DNA from: JBOFFC01 sp051648405
GTDB taxonomy: Bacteria > Planctomycetota > Planctomycetia > Pirellulales > Lacipirellulaceae
Reading direction: 5' to 3'
Assembly: GCA_051648405.1 (NCBI GenBank)
Contig: JBOFFC010000159.1
Location: 124,001-188,000 of the forward strand
Length of the DNA: 64,000 bases
Below, piece by piece: positions 52,900 to 62,371 of the stretch. The notes below the pieces were generated by a model. The model searched no databases. It saw only the letters and a list, made by a program, of their open reading frames with translations, and was not told where the DNA came from. The position numbers and the translations under genes are program-made. The stretch's first letter is position 1; every line of letters begins with the position of its first letter.

Positions 52900-55116
52900 T
52901 CACTCGCGATCTCCGGCGAGCGAGCGGGCCTTGCGGGCGATCGTCACCAGCTCCTTGCGGCGGCCGTCTTCGTCGTCGCCGAGGGCGTCCGAAGCCCGCT
53001 CGATCACCGTCGCGTAAGTCGCGGCCGCTTTGTGCTCGGAGTTGCGGAGCACGAGCCCCAGCTCCGCCACCGCCGCGGCGAAGCGGAAGTCTTCGGAGGC
53101 GTCGTCCGAGCCGCCTCCATCGTCGGTCAGCACGAACTCACGCTTGGTGCTCGTGTCGCCGTCGGGTTGCTTCCAGCGGAGTTTCAGGGTTAGTAACTCG
53201 TCCGTAGCGTCGCCCGAAGGCTTCGGCGGCGCCGCGACGGTCGTCGCGTCTGCCTTCGGCTGGTACTTCAGCGGATCGGCCGGCGGGACGCCGACTTCGG
53301 CGCCCGCGGGGACCACCTCGTAGAGCGCCGTCACCGTGTGCCCGGCGCCGATGTCGCCGGCGTCCTTGCGGTCGTCGTTGAAGTCCTCCGTGCGGAGCAT
53401 GCGGTTCTCGTAGCCGATCAGCCGATAGGCGGCGACACGGGCCGGGTTGAACTCGACCTGCGCCTTGACGTCCTTGGCGATCGTCACGAGCGTCCCCGAG
53501 AGCTGCTCGACGAGCACCCGCCGCGCCTCGCGCTCGTTGTCGATGTACGCGTAGTAGCCGTTCCCCCGGTTCGAGACCGCCTCCATCATCGCGTCGTTGA
53601 GGTTGCCGCGACCGAAGCCGAGGACGGACAGGTAGACGCCGGTCTCCTTCGCCTTGCGCTCGACGAGGCGTTCGAGGTCGGCCGTACTCGTCGTGCCGAC
53701 GTTAAAGTCGCCGTCGGTGCAGAGGATCACGCGGTTGACCCCCCCTTCGATAAAGTGGTCCTCGGCCACCTGGTAGGCGAGGCGGACCCCCGCCCCCCCC
53801 GCCGTGGAGCCCCCGGCGGCAAGCCGACCGAGGGCCGAGAGGATCGCGTCCAGCTTGTCGCCCGGGGTGCTGTCGAGCACAAGCCCTTCGGTCGAGGCGT
53901 AGACGACGATCGCGACGCGGTCGTTCTCCCCCAGCTCGCGGGTCATCGCCGTCAGCCCCTCGACCACCAGCGGCAGCTTGTTGGGTTCGTTCATCGAGCC
54001 CGACACATCGACCAAGAATACGAGGTTCGAGAGCGGCCGCTTATCGACCGCCACCTCGCGCCCCTTGAGGCCGATCCGCACCAGCCGGTGCTCGGGCTTC
54101 CACGGGCAGGGGGCGACCTCCATCGAGGCCGCGAATGGCTCGTCGCCGTCGTCGGCGGGGCCCGCGTAGTCGTACTCGAAGTAGTTGACGAGCTCCTCGA
54201 TCCGCACCGCGTCGGGTGGCGGGAGCGTGCCTCCTTTGAGCAGCATCTGGCGAACGTTCGAGTAGCTGGCCGTATCGACGTCGACCGAGAAGGTGCTGAC
54301 CGCCTCGCCGCCGACGGCGCGGACGAACGGGTTTTCGTTGATCCTCGTGTACTGGTCGCCGCTTACGCCGGGGCCGTGGCCCTGTGGTGATGCCGTCCGC
54401 GATCGTGCATCGAAGGTGTAATACGGCGTGCCCACGGCGACATCACCCCATACTGTGGAACTGCTGCGTAACAACGGTCGCATCCCGACGGCGCCCGGGG
54501 CGCCCGACGACGGGGCGAGTTGACGGCCCACCTGTGGAGCGACTACGCCTTCCGCCAGCTCCCGCAAACGCAAATCTCGTGCTTCGATCATCTCCGCCGC
54601 GATGGTGGGGTCTACGCTCGCGGCCTTGACGTACTCGTTGACGCGATTCCCGTTGGCGTCAACCGCCACCCTGTCGGCGAGGGGCTCACCGGCCGCGACG
54701 ACGACTTCTGCTGCTGTTTGGGGCGGCGCCGTGGGCTTGCCGGCGTTCGGCTGAAATGGCTCGGCGGATAGATCACTCTGCGAGACAAACTCGCTGCGCC
54801 GCAAAATCTCTCGCTCTTCCGCCGGCTTCGCCGGCGCATCGACAACGACCTGCCGCTTCGCGATTGGCCGTTCTTTGTCCTTCGTCGACTGCGTCGTCAG
54901 CAGCGCCGCCGACGCCCCCACCCCCACCAGCACCGCGGCGAGCGCGAGCTGCCGCCAATCGATCCGCCTCGTCATCACACGTTCCTCCGATAGGGCGCCC
55001 GGCGCGACGCTCGCCCGAGCGTCCTCGACGCGGCGCAGGATCCGCTCGCTCAGGTCGGGGGGCGTTTCCCCCCCGATCGCCTCGGCGAGCACACGGTCGA
55101 TCAGGTCGTCGTTCAT
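52900..55116 (-). CDS. von Willebrand factor A domain membrane protein with anti-sigma-like N-terminus (YfbK/DUF3520 type)
   Basis: A 738-residue protein. Residues 1-50 are a small soluble domain (MNDDLIDRVLAEAIGGETPP). One helix lies at about 55-75 (LALAAVLVGVGASAALL), then a long extracytoplasmic part. Residues about 270-345 are the vWF N-terminal segment (VSTFSVDVDTASYSNVRQML; IRIEEL-type VRIEELVNYFEYDY). The VWA domain starts with a complete MIDAS DVSGSM (D370, S372, S374) and includes ILCTDGDFNVG. The DUF3520 part follows (TLVTIAKDVKAQVEFNPARV; GYENRMLRTEDFND). It is downstream of an ECF sigma gene on the same strand and probably acts as its membrane anti-sigma partner or sensor. That link is inferred. 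Confidence 0.88.
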   Translation of the reverse strand: MNDDLIDRVLAEAIGGETPPDLSERILRRVEDARASVAPGALSEERVMTRRIDWRQLALAAVLVGVGASAALLTTQSTKDKERPIAKRQVVVDAPAKPAEEREILRRSEFVSQSDLSAEPFQPNAGKPTAPPQTAAEVVVAAGEPLADRVAVDANGNRVNEYVKAASVDPTIAAEMIEARDLRLRELAEGVVAPQVGRQLAPSSGAPGAVGMRPLLRSSSTVWGDVAVGTPYYTFDARSRTASPQGHGPGVSGDQYTRINENPFVRAVGGEAVSTFSVDVDTASYSNVRQMLLKGGTLPPPDAVRIEELVNYFEYDYAGPADDGDEPFAASMEVAPCPWKPEHRLVRIGLKGREVAVDKRPLSNLVFLVDVSGSMNEPNKLPLVVEGLTAMTRELGENDRVAIVVYASTEGLVLDSTPGDKLDAILSALGRLAAGGSTAGGAGVRLAYQVAEDHFIEGGVNRVILCTDGDFNVGTTSTADLERLVERKAKETGVYLSVLGFGRGNLNDAMMEAVSNRGNGYYAYIDNEREARRVLVEQLSGTLVTIAKDVKAQVEFNPARVAAYRLIGYENRMLRTEDFNDDRKDAGDIGAGHTVTALYEVVPAGAEVGVPPADPLKYQPKADATTVAAPPKPSGDATDELLTLKLRWKQPDGDTSTKREFVLTDDGGGSDDASEDFRFAAAVAELGLVLRNSEHKAAATYATVIERASDALGDDEDGRRKELVTIARKARSLAGDRE

Positions 55117-55188
55117 GAGAGTGGGCAGTGGGCAGAGGGCAGCGGGCAGCGAAGGATGAGTTGCGTGCAGGTGGTGGCGTCGCGAATC

Positions 55189-55211
55189 CCCCTCCCCCTC
55201 TAGGGGAGGGG
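55189..55211. repeat. Short GC hairpin in spacer
   Basis: CCCCTCCCC (55189-55197) and GGGGAGGGG (55203-55211) form a 9-bp stem in the 153-nt spacer between the sigma-factor gene and the VWA gene. I recall similar runs as repeats in planctomycete intergenic DNA. It might attenuate transcription from the sigma gene into the VWA gene. Confidence 0.5.
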
Positions 55212-55269
55212 TGAAGCGGGTACACGGATCGAAGCCTCCCTCGATTCGCCGCGGGTCGATGACCCGGGG

Positions 55270-55875
55270 CTAACCACCGACACGGCGCTCGATGCACTGG
55301 CGGATCACCTCGCGCGTTCGTCGGAGGAGGGTCTTCACCCCTTCGGCGCTCATCGCGAGGCGCTCGGCGCACGCTTCGCGCGACAGGTGCTCGCGGTACT
55401 GGAGGTCGATGGCGAGCCGTGCACGGCCTTCGAGCGTCTCGACGCACAGCCGCGCGGCTTCGACCAGCAGCGACCAGCGGTCGATCGCGTGCGCGTCGTC
55501 CTCGGGGGCGACGAGCGACCGCCACACCCCTTCGGCCTGCTCGAAATCACGCGGGTGGGCCTGCCGCTTCTGGCGGCGGCGGAGCTGCAGCAGGGTGTTC
55601 CGCGCCGTCGTGCGCAGGTAGGCCGCCGTCGCCGCCGCGGCGCGGGGCTCGAAAGGCCCCCGCACGAGGGTGAGGAACGCCTCCTGCGTCAGGTCGTCGG
55701 CCTCGGCGGCCGAAGCGCCCAGGTACCGCAGGTAGCGCCAAACGCCCGTTTGGTGCGTTCGGACGAGCTCCTCGATCGTCGGTCCGCTCGACGCGTTCAC
55801 GGCGTCGGCCTGGGCCGTTTGCGGGGCTTCACTGGCTTCCAAAGGGAGCCTCGTTGACGAGATCGTGGTTGCCAT
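55270..55875 (-). CDS. ECF-type RNA polymerase sigma factor
   Basis: A 201-residue protein. Region 2 is seen in VWRYLRYLGASAAEADDLTQ, then EAFLTLVRG and AAYLRTTARNTLLQLRRRQK. Region 4 is HLSREACAERLAMSAEGVKT, then LLRRTREVIRQCIERR. It directs RNA polymerase to its own set of promoters. The ATG at 55875 (MATTISSTRLPLE) was chosen; an upstream start adds 41 unpatterned residues. The VWA gene follows after 153 nt. Confidence 0.9.
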   Translation of the reverse strand: MATTISSTRLPLEASEAPQTAQADAVNASSGPTIEELVRTHQTGVWRYLRYLGASAAEADDLTQEAFLTLVRGPFEPRAAAATAAYLRTTARNTLLQLRRRQKRQAHPRDFEQAEGVWRSLVAPEDDAHAIDRWSLLVEAARLCVETLEGRARLAIDLQYREHLSREACAERLAMSAEGVKTLLRRTREVIRQCIERRVGG

Positions 55876-56255
55876 GCCCCTAGGAGTGCTTGTGACGGGG
55901 CGTGGGGGTTCAAGATTCCCTGACGAAATCTCGTTGTTGTTTGCGCTCCCGGGGAGTCCCGCCCCCCCTCGCAGCCGGGCTACAATGCGGGCGGTCACTC
56001 CTTCTCTTGGGCGAATTGTCCAGAAGTAGGAGACAGGGGGGATATCAGGGGATCAGTGGGGATGGTCCGAATCGGGGCCGATTCGCTGCCGTTGGCAGGC
56101 GTCGAAGCACCAATGACCAATGACCAATGGCTGCCGCTTTCTGCCTTCTGCCTTCTGTTGGTCCATCCCCCCTTTATCCCCCGTCATCTCCCCCATCTCG
56201 TTCTCGTAAGCTCTCTGCTTCTAAGTTGAAGTCCTCCCCTGCCAAAAGGCGAACG
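55876..56255. repeat. Intergenic region with short tandem repeats
   Basis: A 380-nt gap between the divergent sigma-factor and DUF1080 genes. It holds three tandem copies of a CAATGAC-type heptamer around 56110-56129 and three of a TTCTGCC-type heptamer at 56138-56157. It also contains GGGGGATATCAGGGGATCAGTGG around 56036-56058. A related series of GGGCAG-type repeats lies at 55128-55153, just before the VWA start. Slippage-prone heptamers of this kind may vary between strains. No gene is seen. Confidence 0.5.
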
Positions 56256-56954
56256 ATGGCTACCGTACGGACCCGCTGGTTCTCCGCTGTGCTGCTCGCG
56301 ACCGCCGCGACAGCCCCGGCGCTGGCTGACGAGGCCCCGCTGTTCAACGGCGTCGATCTCGCAGGCTGGACTGCGGACGTTCCCGAGGCCGACGGCAAGC
56401 CCGACACCGCGCCGAGCTTCGCCGTGCGCGACGGGATGCTCGTGAGCCTCGGCAAACCGCTGGGGCACCTGGTGACCGACGCCGAGTACGGCGACTACCG
56501 CCTGGAGGTCGAGTACCGGTTCACAGGTGAGCCCGGCAACTGCGGAGTGTTGGTTCACGCGTCGAAGCCCCGCGTGCTGTACGGCATGTTCCCGCAGTCG
56601 CTCGAGGTGCAGTTGCAGTCGGGTGAGGCGGGGGACTTTTGGTGCATCGGCGAGGACGTCTCGGTCCCCGACATGGAAGCCCGCCGCGGCCCGCGCGACA
56701 CTTGGGGCGTGCTCGACGGCAAGGCGCGGCGGATCAAGAACCTGGTCGATGGCGCCGAGAAGCCGCTCGGCGAGTGGAACACGATGGTCATTGAGTGCCG
56801 CGGGGACGAACTTCGCGTGTGGGTCAATGACCAACTGGCGAATCACGGGTCGGGGTGCACCGCCTCGCGCGGCAAGATCGCCCTGCAGGCCGAAGGGACC
56901 GAGGTCGAGTTCCGCAAGCTCGAGCTGACGCCGCTCACCGACGCCGGCGAGTGA
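56256..56954 (+). CDS. DUF1080 protein (3-keto-disaccharide hydrolase-type concanavalin-like domain)
   Basis: A 232-residue exported protein. A signal peptide (RTRWFSAVLLATAATAPALA) is followed by the DUF1080 fold: APLFNGVDLAGWTADVPEAD, ..GDYRLEVEYRFTGEPGNCGV, EKPLGEWNTMVIECRGDELR and VWVNDQLANHGSGCTASRGK. Members of this large planctomycete family include 3-keto-disaccharide hydrolases. The ATG at 56256 was used; the frame is open upstream through a repeat region but reads as low-complexity. It is 41 nt ahead of the DUF1592 gene. Confidence 0.85.
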   Translation: MATVRTRWFSAVLLATAATAPALADEAPLFNGVDLAGWTADVPEADGKPDTAPSFAVRDGMLVSLGKPLGHLVTDAEYGDYRLEVEYRFTGEPGNCGVLVHASKPRVLYGMFPQSLEVQLQSGEAGDFWCIGEDVSVPDMEARRGPRDTWGVLDGKARRIKNLVDGAEKPLGEWNTMVIECRGDELRVWVNDQLANHGSGCTASRGKIALQAEGTEVEFRKLELTPLTDAGE

Positions 56955-56995
56955 CCGCGAAGCGTGGACCCCAATCACCCCGCCGCGGGGCGTGG

Positions 56996-59071
56996 ATGCG
57001 AGTCGCTTTGTTTCTTCCTCGATCGCGCTTCGCCGCGGCGATGACCGTCTGCGCGCTCGCGCTGGCCTCCTTGCCGGGCCGAGGCGGCGAGGCCGTCCAG
57101 GGCTCTCCCGCCGGTCAAGCGCCCGCCGCCGCGACGCACCCGGACGAATCCGCGTTCCGAGAAGCGGTCACCCCATTCTTGGAGGCGAACTGCTACGGCT
57201 GCCACGGTTACGGGGGCGCCGACGGGGGGGTGTCGCTCGACACGCTCGGCGGCGCGACCGACGAGAAACCGGCCCCGATCGACGCGATCCTCGCCGAGCG
57301 CACGACCTGGGTCGCCGTGTGGCGCAACCTCCGCGGCCACACGATGCCCCCGGCGTCGGAAGTGCGCCCCGAAGCGGCCGAGCAACAGCGGGTTCAGGAC
57401 TGGATCGCGCGGGCCGTGTTCCGCCTTGACCCGGCAAACCCCGACCCCGGCAAGCCGGTCCTGCGGCGGCTCAATCGCCACGAGTACCGCCAGACGGTCA
57501 ACGACTTGCTGGGGATCGACTACGACACGCACGAGGCGTTCCCCCCCGACGACACGGGGTACGGCTTCGACACGGTGGGGGAGGCGCTCGCCGTCTCGCC
57601 GCTGCTCGTTGAGAAGACGCACGAAGCGGCCGACGAGATCGCCAGTCAAGTCGTCGCGCGGGAGCTCGGCGGGGGTGAGCCGCGAAGGTTCGTGCTCGCC
57701 GGCGCGTTACCCGACAGACCGGCCGAGCGACGCGAAGCGATCGCCGCAGCGCTCGGCAAGTTCGCCGCGCGGGCGTTCCGCCGGCCGGTCGAGGAGGAGA
57801 CGCTGGCGGCGCTCGTCGAGATCGCCACCGGCGACGGCCTCGAGGCGCCCCCGGGCCCGGGGCTCGAACGGGCGCTCGCGGCGATCCTCTCGTCACCGCG
57901 GTTCCTGTTCCGTGACGAAGGCCCGGCCGCCGAAGCGACCAGCGTCGCGGGCGCCACGTCGGCGCCTCTTGAGTCGTTCGCCCTCGCCTCGCGGCTCTCC
58001 TACTTCCTGTGGTCGACCTTCCCCGACGAGCGCCTGACGCAGCTCGCGGCCTCGGGAGAGCTCGCCGCGCAGTTCGACACCGAAGTCGATCGAATGGTCG
58101 CCGACGGGCGGAGCGTGCGGTTCGTCGAGTCGTTCGTGGGACAATGGCTCGCAACGCGCGAAGTCCCGGCCATGAACATCGACGCCTACGCCGTCTTGGG
58201 GGAGGCTCACGGAGACCCCTACGAACGCTTCAACGGGGAGGTTCGCGACGGCATGAAGCGCGAGACGGAAGCGCTCTTCGCCCACGTCCTCGCCGAGGAC
58301 CTTGCCCCCACCGAGCTACTCACGGCGCGGTACACGTTCCTCACTCCGGCGCTCGCCGAGTTCTACGGCGTGGGACACCGGATTCCCGAGGGGACCGGTC
58401 AGTGGGACGTCGTGCGGGTCGAGCTGCCGCCCGAGAGCCACCGGCGGGGGGTGTTGACGCACGGCAGCTTCCTCGTCGCGACGTCGAACCCGACCCGCAC
58501 GTCCCCGGTTAAACGCGGCCTGTTCGTCCTCGACAACGTGCTCGGCGTCCCCCCCCCTCCGCCGCCGCCGGACGTGCCGGACCTCGAGTCCGCGAAGTCC
58601 GCGACGGGAGACGGCGCCACCGCCCGACAACTGATGGAGGCCCACCGGGCCGACCCGCTGTGCGCGTCGTGCCACGCGCGGATGGACCCAATCGGCCTAG
58701 CGCTCGAGGGCTACAACGCCGTCGGCCTGTTCCGAGCCGACGAAGGGGGGAAGCCGATCGACACCTCCGGGCGGCTGGTGACCGGGGAAGAGTTCCACTC
58801 CGCCGACGAGCTCGCCGAGGTCCTCGCCACCTCGCGGCGGAGCGACTTCCTGCGGTGCCTTACCGAAAAACTGCTGGTCTACGCGGTCGGTCGCGGGGTG
58901 GAGTACTACGACGCCCCGACCGTCGATGCGATCGTCGCCTCGATGGAGCGCGACGGCGGAGGCCTGCGGCGCCTATTGCGCGAGGTGGTGGCGTCCCCCG
59001 CCTTCCAGAGGGTACGCTTAGTCGAAGCCGAGCCGCAGGACGCAGCGCCCGACCAGCAGGAGGGGACATGA
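56996..59071 (+). CDS. Planctomycete cytochrome c protein (DUF1587-1595-1592-1588-1585)
   Basis: A 691-residue exported protein. A signal sequence (RFAAAMTVCALALASLPGRG) is followed by a cytochrome-like motif CYGCH (C66, C69, H70). The domain order is DUF1587 (LRRLNRHEYRQTVNDLLGID), DUF1595 (RAFRRPVEEETLAALVEIA), DUF1592 (FALASRLSYFLWSTFPDERL), DUF1588 (RGVLTHGSFLVATSNPTRTS; a second heme-type CASCH) and DUF1585 (LTEKLLVYAVGRGVEYYD). It is coupled to the DUF1552 gene by a 4-nt overlap. These two are almost always neighbours in planctomycetes and are thought to be an electron-transfer/substrate-processing pair; the substrate is unknown. Confidence 0.92.
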   Translation: MRVALFLPRSRFAAAMTVCALALASLPGRGGEAVQGSPAGQAPAAATHPDESAFREAVTPFLEANCYGCHGYGGADGGVSLDTLGGATDEKPAPIDAILAERTTWVAVWRNLRGHTMPPASEVRPEAAEQQRVQDWIARAVFRLDPANPDPGKPVLRRLNRHEYRQTVNDLLGIDYDTHEAFPPDDTGYGFDTVGEALAVSPLLVEKTHEAADEIASQVVARELGGGEPRRFVLAGALPDRPAERREAIAAALGKFAARAFRRPVEEETLAALVEIATGDGLEAPPGPGLERALAAILSSPRFLFRDEGPAAEATSVAGATSAPLESFALASRLSYFLWSTFPDERLTQLAASGELAAQFDTEVDRMVADGRSVRFVESFVGQWLATREVPAMNIDAYAVLGEAHGDPYERFNGEVRDGMKRETEALFAHVLAEDLAPTELLTARYTFLTPALAEFYGVGHRIPEGTGQWDVVRVELPPESHRRGVLTHGSFLVATSNPTRTSPVKRGLFVLDNVLGVPPPPPPPDVPDLESAKSATGDGATARQLMEAHRADPLCASCHARMDPIGLALEGYNAVGLFRADEGGKPIDTSGRLVTGEEFHSADELAEVLATSRRSDFLRCLTEKLLVYAVGRGVEYYDAPTVDAIVASMERDGGGLRRLLREVVASPAFQRVRLVEAEPQDAAPDQQEGT

Positions 59072-60438
59072 GCAGCCCGTCGTTCCGACTCGACCGCCGC
59101 GTCTTCTTGCGCGGCCTGGGGGCGTGCGTTGCACTGCCGGCGCTGGAGCCACGGCTCGCCCGGGCGGCCGCCGCCGCTCAACCCACGCCGCTGCGGATGG
59201 CGTTCGTCTACACCCCCAACGGGGTGAACCTCGACAAGTGGCGGCCGACGGGGTCGGGCGCCGACTACAAGCTCGGCGAGTCGCTCGCCCCGCTCGAGGC
59301 GTTTCGCAACGACTTGCAGTTTGTCGCCGGCCTCTCGCACCGCAACGCGACGCACGGCGGCGACGGGGCCGGAGACCACGCCCGCGCGAGCGCGACGTTC
59401 CTGACCGGCGAGCGGGCGTACAAGACCGGCGGCGCCGACATCCGCGTCGGGGTCTCGGTCGATCAAGTCGCCGCCGCGCAGGTGGGGCAGGGGACGCGCT
59501 TCGCTTCGCTCGAGCTCGCCTGCGACTCGTCGCGCAAGAGCGGCAGTTGCGACTCGGGCTACGCCTGCGCGTACCAGTTCAACCTCGCGTGGCGGTCCCC
59601 CACCTGGCCAGTCGCGGCCGAGGCGAACCCCCGCCACGTGTTCGAGCGCCTGTTCGCCGACGATTCGAGCGAAGCGGACCGTAAGGCGGCCCACGAGCGC
59701 GGGATTCGGCAGCGCTCGGTCCTCGACTTCGTAGCGGACGACGCCCGCCGGCTGAGCGGCCGCCTGGGCGCGGTCGATCGCCGCAAGTTTCAGGAGTACC
59801 TCGACGGCGTGCGCGACATCGAACGCCGTATCGAGCGCGCCGAGGCCCTGGGGGATAAACCCTCGGTCGAGTTCGAGAAGCCCACCGGCATCCCCGAGAG
59901 TTACCGCGAGCACCTACGGATGCAGTTCGACCTGCTCGCGCTGGCGTTCGCGACCGACTCGACGCGGATCGCCACGTTCGGCCTGGCGCACGACGGCAGC
60001 AACCGCAGCTTCCCCGAGGCCGACGTGGCCGACGGGCATCACGACCTGTCGCACCACCAGAGCGACACGGAGAAGCTCGACAAGATCGCCCGCATCGACC
60101 GCTTCTACGCCGAGGCCTTCGCCGACTTCCTCGGCAAGCTACGCGACTCGCGCGACGCGGCCGGCCGGTCGCTGCTGGACGACTCGATGATCGTCTACGG
60201 CAGCGGCCTGGGGGACGGCAACCGCCACGAGCACAACAACCTGCCGGTGGTGGTGGCGGGGCGCGGTGGGGGCCTCGCTGCGGGTCGCGTGATCGACGTC
60301 GGCGATTGGACGCCGATGTCGAATCTCTACGTCTCGATGCTGCGGAAGATGGGGGTCACCGGCGATGCGGGGAGTCCGATAGAACGCTTCGGCGACTCGA
60401 CCGGGGCCCTGGACCAACTCTGGTCGCCGACGGCGTGA
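59068..60438 (+). CDS. DUF1552 protein with Tat-type signal
   Basis: A 456-residue protein with a twin-arginine-type signal (RLDRRVFLRGLGACVALPAL, then EPRLARA). The DUF1552 body reads PLRMAFVYTPNGVNLDKWRP, HGGDGAGDHARASATFLTGE, MQFDLLALAFATDSTRIATF and SLLDDSMIVYGSGLGDGNRH. The family looks like a sulfatase or alkaline-phosphatase fold relative; the reaction is not known. It is the third gene of the DUF1080-DUF1592-DUF1552 operon. Confidence 0.92.
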   Translation: MSSPSFRLDRRVFLRGLGACVALPALEPRLARAAAAAQPTPLRMAFVYTPNGVNLDKWRPTGSGADYKLGESLAPLEAFRNDLQFVAGLSHRNATHGGDGAGDHARASATFLTGERAYKTGGADIRVGVSVDQVAAAQVGQGTRFASLELACDSSRKSGSCDSGYACAYQFNLAWRSPTWPVAAEANPRHVFERLFADDSSEADRKAAHERGIRQRSVLDFVADDARRLSGRLGAVDRRKFQEYLDGVRDIERRIERAEALGDKPSVEFEKPTGIPESYREHLRMQFDLLALAFATDSTRIATFGLAHDGSNRSFPEADVADGHHDLSHHQSDTEKLDKIARIDRFYAEAFADFLGKLRDSRDAAGRSLLDDSMIVYGSGLGDGNRHEHNNLPVVVAGRGGGLAAGRVIDVGDWTPMSNLYVSMLRKMGVTGDAGSPIERFGDSTGALDQLWSPTA

Positions 60439-60513
60439 AGCCGCTCGCGGCTTAGCCGGTTGTCGCGAGCCTCGCGCAGAGACGCGGAGTCGCAGAGGAA
60501 AGCGGCGCCGCGC

Positions 60514-61398
60514 TCAGCGCGAACGCCGCGACCGCAGCATCCAGGTCAGCACACCAGCGAGCGGCACGCACACCGCCGCCGTCGGCTCGGGGACGGCGGT
60601 GATCGTGATGCTGTTGAAGAAGGCGTTGGGAGGATTGAGGGTCCCGGCATTGAAGTTGAAGAGCCGCACCGTCGATATCAGCGCGTTTTGAGCACCCGTC
60701 GGCGCGCTGATGAACCCGGTGACGTCGTACTCAAGGCCGGGCGTCGCGAGGCTATCGACCTGGAGGCGGAAGTCGCTGGCCGACAACCCCGGGTCGATCG
60801 CGGTCACTGTGTAGCGAATGACGAGCCCCTCGTCGGTGAACGGGACTCCCGTCAACGTTGGCGTGTTGAACGTCCCCACCGGTGATGAGACGGTGTAGCT
60901 TGAATCCCCGCCTTTGAAGAAGAACTCGAACAGGTTGCTCCCACTCGAGTTTTGAAGGCCGAATCCCACCGACCCGCCCGACTGAATGAAGCCCGTGTCG
61001 AGCGACAGCGTCAACTGATGATTGACCGACAGTCTCGTTGGGGTCGCGGTCGGGAGGTTGAACCCTCGGGACGCTTGGGTTAACGCGCCGCTGTTGGCGT
61101 AAAGACCCCAGGCTCGGCCTCCCGCGTTTGGGGAGTTGATGTCCCCGTCGCTGTTCGAGTCCCCGTCGCCGTTCGTGCGGCTGTCGCCCGCAAAGAACCC
61201 GGACTGCGATGACGTTCCGCCTGCCGTCAGATTCCACGCGGTGAAGCCCGTTCCGCCGTTGTCACCCGACGTCCACATGTCGTACACAGAGTTGCTCGCG
61301 TCGTCCGCGGCGACAACCGTGGCGACAGCTAACCCGGGAGTTGCAACGATCACCGCGGCGAAGAACGCGAACGCAAGCACGAAACGAATCATGGCCAT
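60514..61398 (-). CDS. PEP-CTERM sorted exported protein
   Basis: A 294-residue protein with signal peptide (RFVLAFAFFAAVIVATPGLA). The middle is a beta-rich domain (WTSGDNGGTGFTAWNLTAGG; FEFFFKGGDSSYTVSSPVGT; LVIRYTVTAIDPGLSASDFR). The C-terminus is VPEPTAAVCVPLAGVLTWML then RSRRSR, a PEP-CTERM signal. It is transcribed alone, convergent with the DUF1552 operon. Function unknown. Confidence 0.85.
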   Translation of the reverse strand: MAMIRFVLAFAFFAAVIVATPGLAVATVVAADDASNSVYDMWTSGDNGGTGFTAWNLTAGGTSSQSGFFAGDSRTNGDGDSNSDGDINSPNAGGRAWGLYANSGALTQASRGFNLPTATPTRLSVNHQLTLSLDTGFIQSGGSVGFGLQNSSGSNLFEFFFKGGDSSYTVSSPVGTFNTPTLTGVPFTDEGLVIRYTVTAIDPGLSASDFRLQVDSLATPGLEYDVTGFISAPTGAQNALISTVRLFNFNAGTLNPPNAFFNSITITAVPEPTAAVCVPLAGVLTWMLRSRRSR

Positions 61399-61480
61399 CG
61401 AAACCCGCGGGGGACCCGGGTGGCGTCGAGGAAGGGGAAGAGGTCAGAAGGAGGAGTCGCTTGACTGAACGCGTACACTA

Positions 61481-61501
61481 ACCACCCCACCGGGGGGTGG
61501 T
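61481..61501. repeat. Inverted repeat between divergent genes
   Basis: ACCACCCC (61481-61488) and GGGGTGGT (61494-61501) form an 8-bp stem with a 5-nt loop in the 253-nt gap between two divergent PEP-CTERM genes. It is followed by no T tract and may be an operator. The rest of the gap shows nothing I can support. Confidence 0.4.
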
Positions 61502-61651
61502 CAACGGATTCGCGGGAAAAATCGTGACAATCGCACCTGTCAGGCGCCACAATAAGGTCCGGCCTTCGGCGGGGGTCGCGGGCGGGGGGAACGCCTTGTG
61601 GATAACCGCACGCGAGGCGACCACGACCCTCTCGGACCCGAGGCCCGCTCG

Positions 61652-62371
61652 ATGAACCGTTGCCTGCGAACCTGGGCGGTGCTCGCCGCGCTCGGCGCCC
61701 CCGCTAGCGCCGTCGCGCTCAACCCCGTCTCCTGGACCTACCAGCAAACGATCCGGCGGGCCGACACGCGCGTCACCTGGACCTCGCCGACGGCGATCGA
61801 GCTGGGACTCGCCGCTTACCGCTGGGACTACGAGATCACCCAGGCGACCGCGACCGCTGGGTTCTTGCCGGTCAACATCCTGCCGGAGCTGGGGGACCTG
61901 CGGACCGGGGCCGGGGTGACCCGCGACCTGCCGGCGGTGCTGCTGAGCGAGTCGCTCGTCGAGCCGACGACCGGCACCCGGGCCGACCTCTTGATCGAGG
62001 TCGATGCGGCAGGCTTTGGCCAAGCCGTCGCCAGTAACATCGCCCTGGGGACGGTCAACGTGCTTGGCTTTCCCGTCACGATCAGCCGAATCGACCTGAC
62101 GGCCACGATCCGGGTCGAGGGCTTTGCTCAGGGGGACTTCAACCTCGACCGGGCGATCAACGCCGGAGACTACACGGCGTGGGTCGCGGCCTACGGTTTG
62201 GGGGCCCCGTCGGTCGCCGACGCCAACCGCGACGGCCGCGTGAACGCCGCCGACTTCACGGTGTGGCGCGACCTGCTCCCCGAGGGCGCCACGGCAGTCC
62301 CCGAACCGACTACGCTCCCCCTCATGGGGATGGCGTTTCTGCGGGCGCGGCGGGGGCGTCGTCGCGGCTGA
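61652..62371 (+). CDS. Exported protein with dockerin and PEP-CTERM
   Basis: A 239-residue protein starting at ATG 61652 (MNRCLRTWAVLAALGAPASA signal). After a beta-rich domain (YQQTIRRADTRVTWTSPTAI; ITQATATAGFLPVNILPELG) comes a dockerin type I pair (GDFNLDRAINAGDYTAWVAA; ADANRDGRVNAADFTVWRDL). The C-terminus is VPEPTTLPLMGMAFL then RARRGRRRG, a short PEP-CTERM-like signal. The last 50 nt overlap the convergent methyltransferase gene. Confidence 0.82.
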   Translation: MNRCLRTWAVLAALGAPASAVALNPVSWTYQQTIRRADTRVTWTSPTAIELGLAAYRWDYEITQATATAGFLPVNILPELGDLRTGAGVTRDLPAVLLSESLVEPTTGTRADLLIEVDAAGFGQAVASNIALGTVNVLGFPVTISRIDLTATIRVEGFAQGDFNLDRAINAGDYTAWVAAYGLGAPSVADANRDGRVNAADFTVWRDLLPEGATAVPEPTTLPLMGMAFLRARRGRRRG

